Source of the DNA: Streptomyces pactum
GTDB taxonomy: Bacteria; Actinomycetota; Actinomycetes; Streptomycetales; Streptomycetaceae
Direction: 5' to 3'
DNA length: 64,000 bases
NCBI RefSeq assembly: GCF_016031615.1
Contig: NZ_JACYXC010000001.1
Span: forward strand, 1,798,001 to 1,862,000
Shown here: in pieces, positions 17,269 through 25,073 of the stretch
How the letters are laid out: each line of letters begins with the position of its first letter
Position numbering within the stretch: position 1 is the first letter of the stretch
Notes under the pieces: model-generated
Told to the model about the DNA's origin: nothing
The model's database searches: none
The model's input: only the letters and a program-made list of their open reading frames with translations
Translations under genes and position numbers: made by a program

Positions 17269-18201
17269 GTGTCGAACGGCAGCTTTCCCCCCACCTTCCG
17301 CCGCCCGTCCGGACTGCTCCTGGCGGTCGCCGTCCTGCTGGTCGCCGGCGCGGCCGGCTGGCTGGCGTGGTCCGCGTTCGCCGGGGACGGCTCCGGTGAG
17401 CGCGGCGGCCGGGCGCCGCACGCGTCCGGTGAACCGGCCGGCGGGCCGGGCGGGGAGTCGCCGGACGCCTCGCCGGACCCTGCCGGTGACCGGCCCGGCG
17501 CGGACCCGTCCGGCGACGCCGGCGACCGGTCGCTCCGGGGGAAGGTCGTGGTCATCGACCCCGGCCACAACCCGCACAACGGCGAACACGCGGCGAAGAT
17601 CGCGAGAACTGTTGACGTCGGTACGCACAAGAAGGAGTGCGACACCGTGGGCGCGGCCACCGCGTCGGGGTACAGCGAGGCGGAGTACACGCTCGACGTC
17701 GCCCGCCGGGTGCGCAGGCTGCTGGAGGACCGCGGCGCCGAGGTGCGGCTGACCCAGGACGGCGACCGGCCGTACGGGCCGTGCGTGGACGAGCGTGCCG
17801 AGATCGGCAACCGGGCGCACGCGGACGCGGTGGTCTCGGTGCACGCCGACGGCTCGGGCACCGGCAACCGCGGGTTCCACGTCATCGCGCCGGCCCGGGT
17901 GCGTGCCGGCAAGGCGGACACCTCGGCCATCACCGGACCGTCCCGTACACTCGCCGACCGGCTGATCGACCGGTTCGGCAGGGCCACCGGCGCCGCGCCC
18001 GCCAACTACCTCGGGGGCGGCAGCGGGTTGACCGTCCGCGACGACCTGGGCGGCCTCAACCTGTCGGCGGTTCCCAAGGTGTTCATCGAATGTGGCAACA
18101 TGCGCGACTCCGAGGACGCGGCGCTGCTCACCGACGCCCGGTGGCGGGAGCGGGCGGCGCGCGGAATCGCGGACGGGGTCACGGACTTCCTGCGGGACTG
18201 A
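17269..18201 (+). CDS. N-acetylmuramoyl-L-alanine amidase (Amidase_3)
   Basis: A 310-residue exported peptidoglycan amidase that cuts the bond between MurNAc and the stem peptide. An N-terminal membrane anchor or signal (LLLAVAVLLVAGAAGWLAW) is followed by a Gly/Ala/Pro linker and the zinc amidase domain (about 85-305). The zinc ligands and catalytic acid are visible: His in VIDPGHNP, Glu in SEAEYTLDVA, His in VVSVHADGSG, and Glu in VFIECGNMRD. The GTG at 17269 is preferred because the upstream frame is Arg-rich filler. It likely acts in cell-wall turnover during growth or sporulation. Confidence 0.9.
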   Translation: MSNGSFPPTFRRPSGLLLAVAVLLVAGAAGWLAWSAFAGDGSGERGGRAPHASGEPAGGPGGESPDASPDPAGDRPGADPSGDAGDRSLRGKVVVIDPGHNPHNGEHAAKIARTVDVGTHKKECDTVGAATASGYSEAEYTLDVARRVRRLLEDRGAEVRLTQDGDRPYGPCVDERAEIGNRAHADAVVSVHADGSGTGNRGFHVIAPARVRAGKADTSAITGPSRTLADRLIDRFGRATGAAPANYLGGGSGLTVRDDLGGLNLSAVPKVFIECGNMRDSEDAALLTDARWRERAARGIADGVTDFLRD

Positions 18202-18467
18202 CCGGGGCGTCCGGCCACGGCCGGGCCGGGGTCCGGTCGGAAGTCCGGCCGGGGTCCGGCCCGGGGTGCGACCGGGTCCGGTGGGACCTTCGGCGCCCGG
18301 TCGTCCGTTGTGCGAAACGGCAGCGTAACGGGGAGATACCGACCGGACGACCCGGGGGACCCGCTGCCGGGTTCCCCCGTACGATGGGTGCCCACCCCCG
18401 CGCCTTCGCCCCACGCGGCCGGCGACTGCGACACGAAGTAACGACAAGACCGACAAAGGGACAGACG

Positions 18468-19310
18468 TTGAATATCCGCTCTCTCACTAGAGGCGATGGC
18501 GTGGTGATCGGAGCAGCGGTCTTGCTGTTGATCGCCTCGTTCCTGGAGTTCTACTCCTACGACTGCAACGGCGCCCTCGCTTGCCCGGACGCTCCCAACG
18601 GCTGGGACTCCGACATCTTCCCGGTGCTGCCGTCCATCTTCCTGGCCGGTCTGATCGCCACCGGCCTGATCCTGGCCGCCCGCTTCCAGCCCGCCGGGCG
18701 GAACGTGTGCGGCCTCACGCTGGAGCAGTGGGGCGGCGCGCTCGCCGCCACCTCGGCGTGGGCGGCGCTGTGGACGATCATCGGCGGTCCGGAGGGCCTG
18801 GACGCGGGCATCGGCCAGATCCTCGGCCTGATCGCCGCGCTCGCGCTGGCGGCCGGTGCGCTGCTGACCCCGCGCGTCCCCGCGCTGAAGGCCCCGCTCG
18901 TCGGCGGTGCGCCGACGCCGGCGGCTCCCGCGTACGGTGGCCCCGCCGCCGCACCGCAGCAGCAGGGTTACGGCTACCCCAACCCGAACCAGGGCGGGCA
19001 GCCGGGCGCCCCGTCGCCGTACGGCCAGCAGCAGCCGTTCGGCCAGGCCGGTGGCCAGCCGGCCGCCGGTGCCGCCGCCGGGCAGCCCGCCCCGGCCGCC
19101 GGCGGTTCCGCGGACTTCGCGCCGTTCTGGTTCGCGGTCCCGGTGACCCGTCCGCTGTACGCGGAGGACGGCTCCTCCACCACCATCGCGGAGCTGGCTC
19201 CCGGCACCTGGTACCTCGCCGTGGAGCAGCGCGGTCAGGCGCTCGTCGCCCAGACGCAGGACGGCCGTCGTGGTGTGCTCCAGGACACCAGCGGTATCCA
19301 GCGCGGCTGA
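18468..19310 (+). CDS. Multi-pass membrane protein, DUF5336-like
   Basis: A 280-residue protein starting at TTG with aaaggga upstream. Four hydrophobic segments (about 11-30, 50-70, 80-105, 115-135) are followed by a Pro/Gln/Gly-rich region and a conserved C-terminal globular piece of about 65 residues (begins FAPFWFAVPVTRPLYAEDG). This layout resembles the DUF5336/34-kDa-antigen-like family of actinobacteria; the function is unknown. A terminator hairpin follows 35 bases downstream. The family assignment is from memory of the architecture. Confidence 0.75.
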   Translation: MNIRSLTRGDGVVIGAAVLLLIASFLEFYSYDCNGALACPDAPNGWDSDIFPVLPSIFLAGLIATGLILAARFQPAGRNVCGLTLEQWGGALAATSAWAALWTIIGGPEGLDAGIGQILGLIAALALAAGALLTPRVPALKAPLVGGAPTPAAPAYGGPAAAPQQQGYGYPNPNQGGQPGAPSPYGQQQPFGQAGGQPAAGAAAGQPAPAAGGSADFAPFWFAVPVTRPLYAEDGSSTTIAELAPGTWYLAVEQRGQALVAQTQDGRRGVLQDTSGIQRG

Positions 19311-19345
19311 GTCTCCCGCCCGGCCCCGCCCGGGTCACCCTGCCA

Positions 19346-19376
19346 GCGGCCCCAGTCCGACATGGACGGGGGCCGC
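19346..19376 (+). terminator. Hairpin terminator
   Basis: GCGGCCCCAGTCC (19346-19358) pairs with GGACGGGGGCCGC (19364-19376) with one mismatch around the loop GACAT, followed by a short GTTT. It ends the transcript of the DUF5336-like gene. Confidence 0.7.
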
Positions 19377-19816
19377 CGCCGTTTCCGCGACCGGGAGAGC
19401 GCCACCGGTCCCGTCGCCGCGGAACCACCGTCGTCGCGTCGCCGCGGGACCGCCACCGTCGCGTCGCCGCAGGACCGGCCGGCCGCGACGGCCGGCCCGC
19501 CGTCCCGTCACCACGGGACCGGCCGTGGTCGTCGCCGCGGGGGCGCCGCGGTTGCCGTGACCGGGCGGCCTGACGTCCGTCCGGCCTCGGGGCGGAACGC
19601 CGTTGTCCCCCTCGGCGGGCCGGTGTTGCCCCTCTCGGGGTGGGCCGTTGCTCCGGGCGGGTCGCCGTGGTCCCCGTCGGCGGGGCGCCGTTGTCCCCGT
19701 CGGGGGCGTCGTTGTCCCCGTCGGGGGCGTCGTTGTCCCTCTCGGGTGGGTCGTTGCCCCCGGGCGGGGCGCCGTGGTCCCGGTCGGCGGGCCGGCGGCG
19801 CCGTGCGGCGGCCGGG
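19377..19816. other. Repeat-bearing convergent gap
   Basis: No gene is seen. The interval contains gaccgccaccgtcgcgtcgccg-type repeats (19430-19530) and a 21-bp tandem block listed separately. Confidence 0.35.
19689..19743. repeat. 21-bp tandem repeat
   Basis: The unit cgttgtccccgtcgggggcg(t) is repeated at 19689-19709 and 19710-19730, with a third, diverged copy following. Related words extend the block from 19600 to 19790. Confidence 0.6.
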
Positions 19817-20512
19817 TCAGGTCCCGGCGGGGCCGGGTTCCGGCGGGACGGACGGGCCGCCGCGGACGCAGCGGCGGCAGACGCGGGCCGAGGACGCCAC
19901 CACGCCGTGGGAGGCAGCGGTGAGCAGGCCCGCGAGGGCGACCAGCGGCCAGTTGGCGGCGAGCGGGGACGCCACCAGCAGGGTGGCGGTGGCGAGCGCC
20001 ATCGCCGTGCCGGCGGCGGTGCCGGTCCAGGCGGCCACCTGGGGAAGCCGGCGGGGCGTGGGCAGCCGGCGGGCGAGGGTGCCGGTGACCGCCAGCATCA
20101 CCGCCCCCAGCAGCGCCGCGGTCACCGCGACCCCGGCCAGGTGGAGCGCCACCACCTGGGCGGCGTGCGGCAGTTGGCGCCCCTCGCCGGGGGTGAGGAT
20201 GAGGTACCAGCAGAACATCAGGAACGGGGCGGTGAGCGCGACCGCCCGGGCGGTGTGCCGGGCCTGGGCGATGGTCAGTTCCCGCTGGCAGCCGGGCACC
20301 AGCTCCGCGGGCGTGCCGAACTCGCGTACCGCCTCCCGGGCGGCGACGTGGTACGGCGTGTCCGGGCCGTGGTAGGCCGCCACGGTGTCGGCGAGGCCGT
20401 CGCGTATCTCCTCGACGAGCCGGGCCTTGGCCCGGGCCGGGCCGTGCAGGGCCGCCGCCAGCGTGGCGGCGTACTCCTCGACGGGGTCGGCCGGCCGGCC
20501 GTGGGTGCTCAT
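19817..20512 (-). CDS. Membrane protein with permease-prefix-like N-terminus
   Basis: A 231-residue protein. The first 95 residues form a helical soluble part (EEYAATLAAALHGPARAKARLVEEIRDGL...) of the kind called permease prefix domain, often paired with PadR regulators. Four membrane segments follow (about 100-120, 130-155, 170-190, 195-215), and the tail holds a CRRC pair. Its ATG overlaps the PadR stop by four bases (ATGA), so the two are co-translated. By analogy with such pairs it may be the membrane effector controlled by the PadR protein; substrate unknown. Confidence 0.82.
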   Translation of the reverse strand: MSTHGRPADPVEEYAATLAAALHGPARAKARLVEEIRDGLADTVAAYHGPDTPYHVAAREAVREFGTPAELVPGCQRELTIAQARHTARAVALTAPFLMFCWYLILTPGEGRQLPHAAQVVALHLAGVAVTAALLGAVMLAVTGTLARRLPTPRRLPQVAAWTGTAAGTAMALATATLLVASPLAANWPLVALAGLLTAASHGVVASSARVCRRCVRGGPSVPPEPGPAGT

Positions 20513-20850
20513 ACCGCGGGCCGCGGCGGGGCGGCGGGGTTGAGCACGGAACCGATCGCTGCCGTGAACTCCTGCCACGCGGTGCGCTCGTCGGCCAGTG
20601 CCCGCCGGCCGGCGTCGGTCAGTTCGTAGGCGCGGCGTCGCCGCTCGCCGACCGACTCCCAGGAACTGCGCAGCAGTCCGAGCCGCTCCAGCCGGTTGAG
20701 CGCCGGATAGATGGTCCCGGTGCGCAGGTCGAGTACGCCGCCGCTGCGCTGCTGCACCGCCGTGATGATCGCGTAGCCGTGCAGCGGTCCCGCTTCCAGC
20801 ACGGCGAGCAGCAGCCCGTCCAGATGTCCCCGTACCGCGTCCGCCCTCAT
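20509..20850 (-). CDS. PadR family transcriptional regulator
   Basis: A 113-residue winged-helix repressor. The PadR signature is plain: HGYAIITAVQ, then TGTIYPALNRLERLGLL and the wing RRRRAYELTDAGRRAL. The start is ATG at 20850; two short palindromes lie just upstream in the divergent promoter region. It is translationally coupled to the membrane protein gene downstream. Likely autoregulated, with possible control of the divergent membrane gene at 20967. Confidence 0.9.
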   Translation of the reverse strand: MRADAVRGHLDGLLLAVLEAGPLHGYAIITAVQQRSGGVLDLRTGTIYPALNRLERLGLLRSSWESVGERRRRAYELTDAGRRALADERTAWQEFTAAIGSVLNPAAPPRPAV

Positions 20851-20853
20851 GAG

Positions 20854-20864
20854 TAGGCAGCCTA
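20854..20864. promoter_or_regulatory. Candidate PadR operator, proximal
   Basis: TAGGCAGCCTA is an 11-base palindrome with a central A, three bases upstream of the PadR start codon. It shares the core GGCAGCC with the second palindrome centred 39 bases away. Confidence 0.45.
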
Positions 20865-20892
20865 CACAACCGGGCTCCGAGCGTGTTATCTA

Positions 20893-20903
20893 TTGGCAGC
20901 CAA
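20893..20903. promoter_or_regulatory. Candidate PadR operator, distal
   Basis: TTGGCAGCCAA is an 11-base palindrome with the same GGCAGCC core as the site at 20854. It lies in the only AT-richer stretch of the divergent region, flanked by ctattgg words at both sides, and is the likely promoter/operator of the PadR operon. Confidence 0.45.
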
Positions 20904-20966
20904 CCTATTGGGGACCGACGCATTCACGTGCCATTCCCGGTCCCCGCCGTCCTGAAGGGGCGAAGT

Positions 20967-21530
20967 GTGACCAAAGTGCTGCTGTCCGTCCATGTCCTGG
21001 CGGCGATCCTGGTGGTCGGGCCGATCACCGTGGCCGCCTCGCTGTTCCCCCGCTACGCCCGCCGGCCGGCGCCCGGAGCCGGCGACGGTGCAGGTGCCGG
21101 TGCCGGTGCGCCGGAGGGTGCCGGTGCGCCGGACGGCCGCGGGCCGGCGACGGCCGCGCTGCTGCACCGGATCTGCCGCGGCTACGCCGTCGCGGGGATC
21201 GCCGTCCCGGTCTTCGGCCTGGCCACGGGCGCGCAACTGGGGGTGCTCACCGACGCGTGGCTGATCACCTCCATCGTGCTGACCGCCGTCGCCGCGGCGG
21301 TGCTGGTGCTGGCCGTCATCCCGGGCCAGCGGCGGATGCTGGCCCTCGGCGCGGGCGGCGACGCGACTGTGGACCCGGCCGGGGACGGCACAGCGAAGGC
21401 CCCGGCCGGGGACGGCGGGCAGCGTCGGGCGGCGGCCCGGCTGGCGGCCGTCACGGGCGTCTTCAACATCCTCTGGGCGGTCGTCGTGGTGCTGATGATC
21501 GTCCGTCCCGGCTCCACGACGGGGGCGTGA
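20967..21530 (+). CDS. Small integral membrane protein (DUF2269-like)
   Basis: A 187-residue protein with four predicted membrane segments (about 4-26, 70-90, 100-125, 155-180) and a Gly/Ala-rich insertion in the first loop. The layout is like DUF2269 membrane proteins; function unknown. The start is GTG with aagggg six bases upstream. It is divergent from padR and shares its promoter region. The stop is two bases from the next start, so the two genes form an operon. Confidence 0.75.
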   Translation: MTKVLLSVHVLAAILVVGPITVAASLFPRYARRPAPGAGDGAGAGAGAPEGAGAPDGRGPATAALLHRICRGYAVAGIAVPVFGLATGAQLGVLTDAWLITSIVLTAVAAAVLVLAVIPGQRRMLALGAGGDATVDPAGDGTAKAPAGDGGQRRAAARLAAVTGVFNILWAVVVVLMIVRPGSTTGA

Positions 21531-21532
21531 CC

Positions 21533-22156
21533 ATGAGGAGCGACGGCCTGATGCGCGTACTGCGGGTGGCGGCCGGCGCCGAGCTGGCCACCCTGGCGGC
21601 GTTGCTGGTCAACCTGGCCACCGTCCACACCGAGGTGGTCAGCTCGCTGGGCGGCCCGCTGCACGGCATGGCCTACCTGGTCACCATCGCGACCACCTGG
21701 CAGGTCACCACCGCCGGTGCACGGGCCACCCGCTGGTGCGCGGTGCTGCCGGGCATCGGCGGCCTGCTGGTGCTGCGGCGGCTGCGGTCCCGGCCGCCGG
21801 CCGACAGGGTCCCCGGCCCGCCCGTGACCCCACCGCCGTCCGCCCTCCGACGGCCGGCCCGGGGGACGGCGGGCGCACGGGCGGGCCGGGCGGCGGCACG
21901 GGCGGGCAGGGCCGCCACGGCGCCCGGGTTGCGGACAGTCCGGCCGGCGCCCCGGAGTCACGGGTGGCTGACGGGGGCCGGTGCCGCCGGGCCCCGCCGT
22001 ACCGTCCGGTGCGCCCCGCTGCCCCGCGCCCCGCTGCTCCGGACCGGCCGAGCCACCGCACTCCGGTGCCCCTGGCAAACACAGTTGCCGCGACCGGGAC
22101 GGGAGGCGTCCAATGGACCGCTGTGGAGACCTCCCCCGCCATCGCCCGGGCCCTGA
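21533..22156 (+). CDS. DUF3817-like membrane protein with long low-complexity tail
   Basis: Residues 1-95 hold three membrane segments and read like DUF3817 proteins (VAAGAELATLAALLVNL, then GPLHGMAYLVTIATTWQV and RWCAVLPGIGGLLVLRRL). Family members normally end soon after. Here the frame continues for more than 100 residues of Arg/Pro/Ala filler and overlaps the next gene by 34 bases. In the frame one base on, a TGA at 21825 would give a normal length, so a frame change near 21790 is possible. ATG follows the preceding stop by two bases. Confidence 0.65.
   Translation: MRSDGLMRVLRVAAGAELATLAALLVNLATVHTEVVSSLGGPLHGMAYLVTIATTWQVTTAGARATRWCAVLPGIGGLLVLRRLRSRPPADRVPGPPVTPPPSALRRPARGTAGARAGRAAARAGRAATAPGLRTVRPAPRSHGWLTGAGAAGPRRTVRCAPLPRAPLLRTGRATALRCPWQTQLPRPGREASNGPLWRPPPPSPGP
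22074..22089. promoter_or_regulatory. Small inverted repeat upstream of XRE-cupin gene
   Basis: GGCAA (22074-22078) and TTGCC (22085-22089) flank ACACAG, 34 bases before the GTG start. The site could be an autoregulatory operator, but the arms are short and chance is not excluded. Confidence 0.25.
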
Positions 22157-22728
22157 CCGAGGTCGGGCCCCGCCTCAAGCGGCTGCGCACCCGGCGCGGC
22201 ATCACCCTGGCCGCCCTCTCCGAGGCCACCGGGATATCCAAGAGCACCCTGTCACGGCTGGAGTCGGGACAGCGCCGGCCCAGTCTGGAGCTGCTGCTGC
22301 CGATCTCCCAGGCCCATCAGGTGCCGCTGGACGAGCTGGTCGGCGCCCCCGAGGTGGGCGACCCCCGCGTCCGGCTCACCCCGAAGACGGTGAACGGCAA
22401 CACCGTCCTGCCGCTGACCCGGCAGCCCGGTCCGCTCCAGACGTTCAAGATGGTGCTGCCCGCCACCCGCGACACCCCGGACCCCTGCACCCACGAGGGC
22501 TACGAGTGGCTCTACGTGCTCTCCGGGCGGCTGCGGCTGGTGCTCGCCGACCATGATCTGGTGCTGGAACCCGGTGAGGCGGCCGAATTCGACACCCGGC
22601 TGCCACACTGGTTCGGCAGCACCGGCGAGGGTCCCGTGGAGGTCCTCAGTCTCTTCGGCCGGCAGGGCGAGCGGATGCACGTACGCGCCAGGCCGCGGCG
22701 GCGGCAGGCCGGGGAGCCGGGCGACTGA
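22123..22728 (+). CDS. XRE family regulator with cupin sensor domain
   Basis: A 201-residue two-domain regulator. The helix-turn-helix at about 12-68 contains TLAALSEATGISKSTLSRLESGQRRPSLELLLP. The C-terminal cupin barrel (about 95-190) has the metal-ligand pattern in THEGYEWLYVLSGRL and LPHWFGS. Such HTH-cupin proteins usually sense a small metabolite and regulate nearby transport or redox genes. The GTG at 22123 (METSPAIARAL) was chosen because homologous regulators start close to this point; gggagg lies 16-20 bases upstream, rather far. The upstream gene overlaps it by 34 bases as written. Confidence 0.85.
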   Translation: METSPAIARALTEVGPRLKRLRTRRGITLAALSEATGISKSTLSRLESGQRRPSLELLLPISQAHQVPLDELVGAPEVGDPRVRLTPKTVNGNTVLPLTRQPGPLQTFKMVLPATRDTPDPCTHEGYEWLYVLSGRLRLVLADHDLVLEPGEAAEFDTRLPHWFGSTGEGPVEVLSLFGRQGERMHVRARPRRRQAGEPGD

Positions 22729-22822
22729 ACCGCGGGCCGGACCGGGCCGGCCGTTCCCGCCGCCACCGCCCCGCCCAGGCCCGGTTCTCGGCCTCGCCGC
22801 CAACTCCCCCGCCCGCGCCCGC

Positions 22823-22958
22823 TCCTGCCCGGCCGTCCTCGGTCCTGCCCGGCCGGTCCTGCCCGGCCGTCCTCGGTCCTGCCCGGCCGGTCCTGCCCGG
22901 CCGTCCTCGGTCCTGCCCGGCCGGTCCCTGCCCGGCCGTCCTCGGTCCGGCCCGCGCG
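22823..22958. repeat. 34-bp tandem repeat, about four copies
   Basis: The unit tcctgcccggccgtcctcgg followed by tcctgcccggccgg starts at 22823, 22857, 22891 and 22925 (the last copy has one extra C and decays). It lies downstream of the XRE-cupin gene and convergent with the toroid gene. The rest of 22729-23084 is C/G-rich filler with a gaggccgcc(ga/gc) block near 23025. Confidence 0.75.
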
Positions 22959-23084
22959 TCCGGACCCGCCGCCCCGGCATCCCCCGGCATCCCGACAACC
23001 CACGGCACCCCGCAGCCCCGGCCGCGGAGGCCGCCGAGGCCGCCGCGGCAGCCGCGGAGGCGGCCGGGCACCGGCGCACCGGCG

Positions 23085-24179
23085 TCAGCAGCAGCCGGGT
23101 TCCAGGCCGGTGGGCAGCCGTTCGCCGCCGAAGACCGCGGTCGTCGCCTCGTCGCCGCCGAGCGCGGCCACCGCCAGCAGCAGTGAGCCGGCGGTCCAGG
23201 TGGTGCGCTCCTCCGGCCAGATCACCCCGTCGTCGAAGACGTACCCGGTCCAGTACATGCCGTCCTCGGCGCGCAGGTGCGGCTGGATCCAGCGGAGGAT
23301 GTCCACCGCGCGGTCGGACTCCCCCACCGCCCAGAGGGTCAGGGCGAGTTCGCAGCTCTCCCCGCCGGTGATCCACGGGTTGGGGACGACGCAGCGCACC
23401 CCGGTGCCGGGGACGACGAAGCGGTCCCAGCCCTCCTCGATGCGCTGCTTGGCGGCGGGGCCGGTGAGCGCTCCGCCGAGCACCGGGTAGTACCAGTCCA
23501 TGGAGTAGCGGTCCTTGGCGAGGAACCGCTCGGGGTGGCTGCGGATGGCGTGGGCGAGCAGCCCCGCGGAGACCTCCCAGTCCGGCTGCGGCTCCTCGCG
23601 GTGCTCGGCGATCGCCAGCGCGCAGCGGAGCGCCTGGTAGACCGAGGAACTGCCGGTGAGCAGCGCGTCGGTGACGGGTGTGCCGTCGGCCTCGCGCCGC
23701 CAGCCGATCTGGCCGCCGGGCTGCTGGAGGGCGAGGACGAACTCGACGGCGGCGACCACGGTGGGCCACATGCGGTCCAGGAAGGCGTCGTCGCCGGTGG
23801 ACAGGTAGTGGTGCCAGACACCGACCGCCACGTAGGCGCAGAAGTTGGTCTCCGCCCCGCGGTCGGTGGGGTGGTCGGTGTCCACGCCGCCGGGGGTGTC
23901 GGGGTAGGCGGCGTACCAGGAGCCGTCGGGGTTCTGGTGGTCGGCGAGCCAGCGGTACGCGGCCTCGGCGCGCTCGTGTTCGCCCGCGGTGTCCAGGGCC
24001 ATGGCGGCCTCGACGTGGTCCCAGGGGTCCAGGTAGTGGCCGCGGAACCAGGGGATGGCGCCGTCGGAGCGCTGGACGGCGGCGATGCCCTCGACGGTAC
24101 GGAAGGCCTCCTCGGCGGTGAGCACCCCGGGCAGCGTCAGGCGTTCGGTGCGGCCGGGGCCGGGGCGGGAGGAGGTCAC
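23085..24179 (-). CDS. Alpha/alpha-toroid protein (annotated elsewhere as prenyltransferase-like)
   Basis: A 364-residue protein made of repeated helical hairpins with aromatic signatures: GAIPWFRGHYLDPWDHVEAAMAL, NPDGSWYAAYP, ETNFCAYVAVGVWHHYL, YSMDWYYPVLGG. This is an (alpha/alpha)6 toroid. Similar Streptomyces proteins are labelled prenyltransferases, but the DxDD motif of class II terpene cyclases is absent, and the Trp/Tyr/Asp-rich turns look as much like a six-hairpin glycosidase. No signal peptide is seen, so it is probably cytoplasmic. GTG 24179 overlaps the methyltransferase stop by four bases (GTGA). It is the third gene of the KstR-site operon. Confidence 0.8.
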   Translation of the reverse strand: MTSSRPGPGRTERLTLPGVLTAEEAFRTVEGIAAVQRSDGAIPWFRGHYLDPWDHVEAAMALDTAGEHERAEAAYRWLADHQNPDGSWYAAYPDTPGGVDTDHPTDRGAETNFCAYVAVGVWHHYLSTGDDAFLDRMWPTVVAAVEFVLALQQPGGQIGWRREADGTPVTDALLTGSSSVYQALRCALAIAEHREEPQPDWEVSAGLLAHAIRSHPERFLAKDRYSMDWYYPVLGGALTGPAAKQRIEEGWDRFVVPGTGVRCVVPNPWITGGESCELALTLWAVGESDRAVDILRWIQPHLRAEDGMYWTGYVFDDGVIWPEERTTWTAGSLLLAVAALGGDEATTAVFGGERLPTGLEPGCC

Positions 24180-24907
24180 GCCGCCGCCCGGGGCTGGTGC
24201 GGCTTGGTGGCGTAGGCCACGAAGCTCTTGCCGATGAGCGGGTTGAGGGCCTGTTCGGCGAGCCGGGTGGCGCGGGGCTTCTTCATGATGTCCCAGACCA
24301 GCAGCTTGTGGTACGCGCGGACCGGCAGCGCCTTGTCGTTGTCCACCCCGAAGGCGCACTTGAGCCACCAGTAGGGGCTGTGCAGGGCGTGGGCGTGGTG
24401 GGTGCCGTACGGACGCAGCCCGGCCTCGCGCATCTTGGTGAGCAGTTCGTCGGCGCGGTAGATGCGGATGTGGCCGCCCTCCACCTCGTGGTAGGCGTCG
24501 GAGAGCGCCCAGCAGATCTTCTCCGGCCCGTAGCGGGGCACGGTGACGGCGATCCGGCCGCCCGGCCGCAGCACCCGGACCATCTCGGCCAGGACGCCCT
24601 TGTCGTCCGGGATGTGCTCCATGACCTCGGAGATGATCACGACGTCGAAGCTGTCGTCGGGGAAGGGCAGGGCGAGCGCGTCGCCCTCCATGGCGGTGGC
24701 GGTGGCGCCCGCCGGGGCCTCGCCGGCCTCCTTCATCGCCGCGAACCAGCCGGCGACCTCTTTGATCTCGTCACCGTTGCGGTCGAGGGCGACGACGTGC
24801 GCACCGCGCCGGTAGCACTCGAAGGCGTGCCGGCCCGCGCCGCACCCCAGGTCGAGGACGCGGTCGCCGGGAGCGAGGGGGAAGCGGGAGAAATCGACGG
24901 TCAGCAA
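24176..24907 (-). CDS. Class I SAM-dependent methyltransferase
   Basis: A 243-residue UbiE/Methyltransf_11-type enzyme. Motif I is VLDLGCGAGRHAFE, post-motif VVALDRN, motif II region DSFDVVIISEVMEHIPDD, motif III VLRPGGRIAVTVP. The C-terminal half (HHAHALHSPYWWLKCAFG) carries aromatic and histidine residues that may form the acceptor pocket. The start appears to be TTG at 24907; no better in-frame codon is visible and the ribosome site is weak, consistent with coupling or read-through from the glycosyltransferase gene 166 bases upstream. It overlaps the toroid gene by four bases. Confidence 0.88.
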   Translation of the reverse strand: MLTVDFSRFPLAPGDRVLDLGCGAGRHAFECYRRGAHVVALDRNGDEIKEVAGWFAAMKEAGEAPAGATATAMEGDALALPFPDDSFDVVIISEVMEHIPDDKGVLAEMVRVLRPGGRIAVTVPRYGPEKICWALSDAYHEVEGGHIRIYRADELLTKMREAGLRPYGTHHAHALHSPYWWLKCAFGVDNDKALPVRAYHKLLVWDIMKKPRATRLAEQALNPLIGKSFVAYATKPHQPRAAA

Positions 24908-25073
24908 TGGGGTCAGCTTTCGTCCGGCGGATCGGGAGGGGTGATCGCTGGTCGGTGTCGGGTCGGGTCGGGTCGGGTCGCGGGTGGCGGCCCCGGCTGG
25001 TACGTCGGGGGCCGGGCCGGCGGTTCAGGGGAGTTCAGGAGGTCCGGGATGGCGGGGTTCGGGGTGTCGGAGG

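Noticed and set aside
23085..24179. Calling the toroid protein a terpene cyclase or prenyltransferase outright
   Set aside because: The DxDD motif and the aspartate-rich prenyl motifs are not visible. Only the repeat architecture supports that name.
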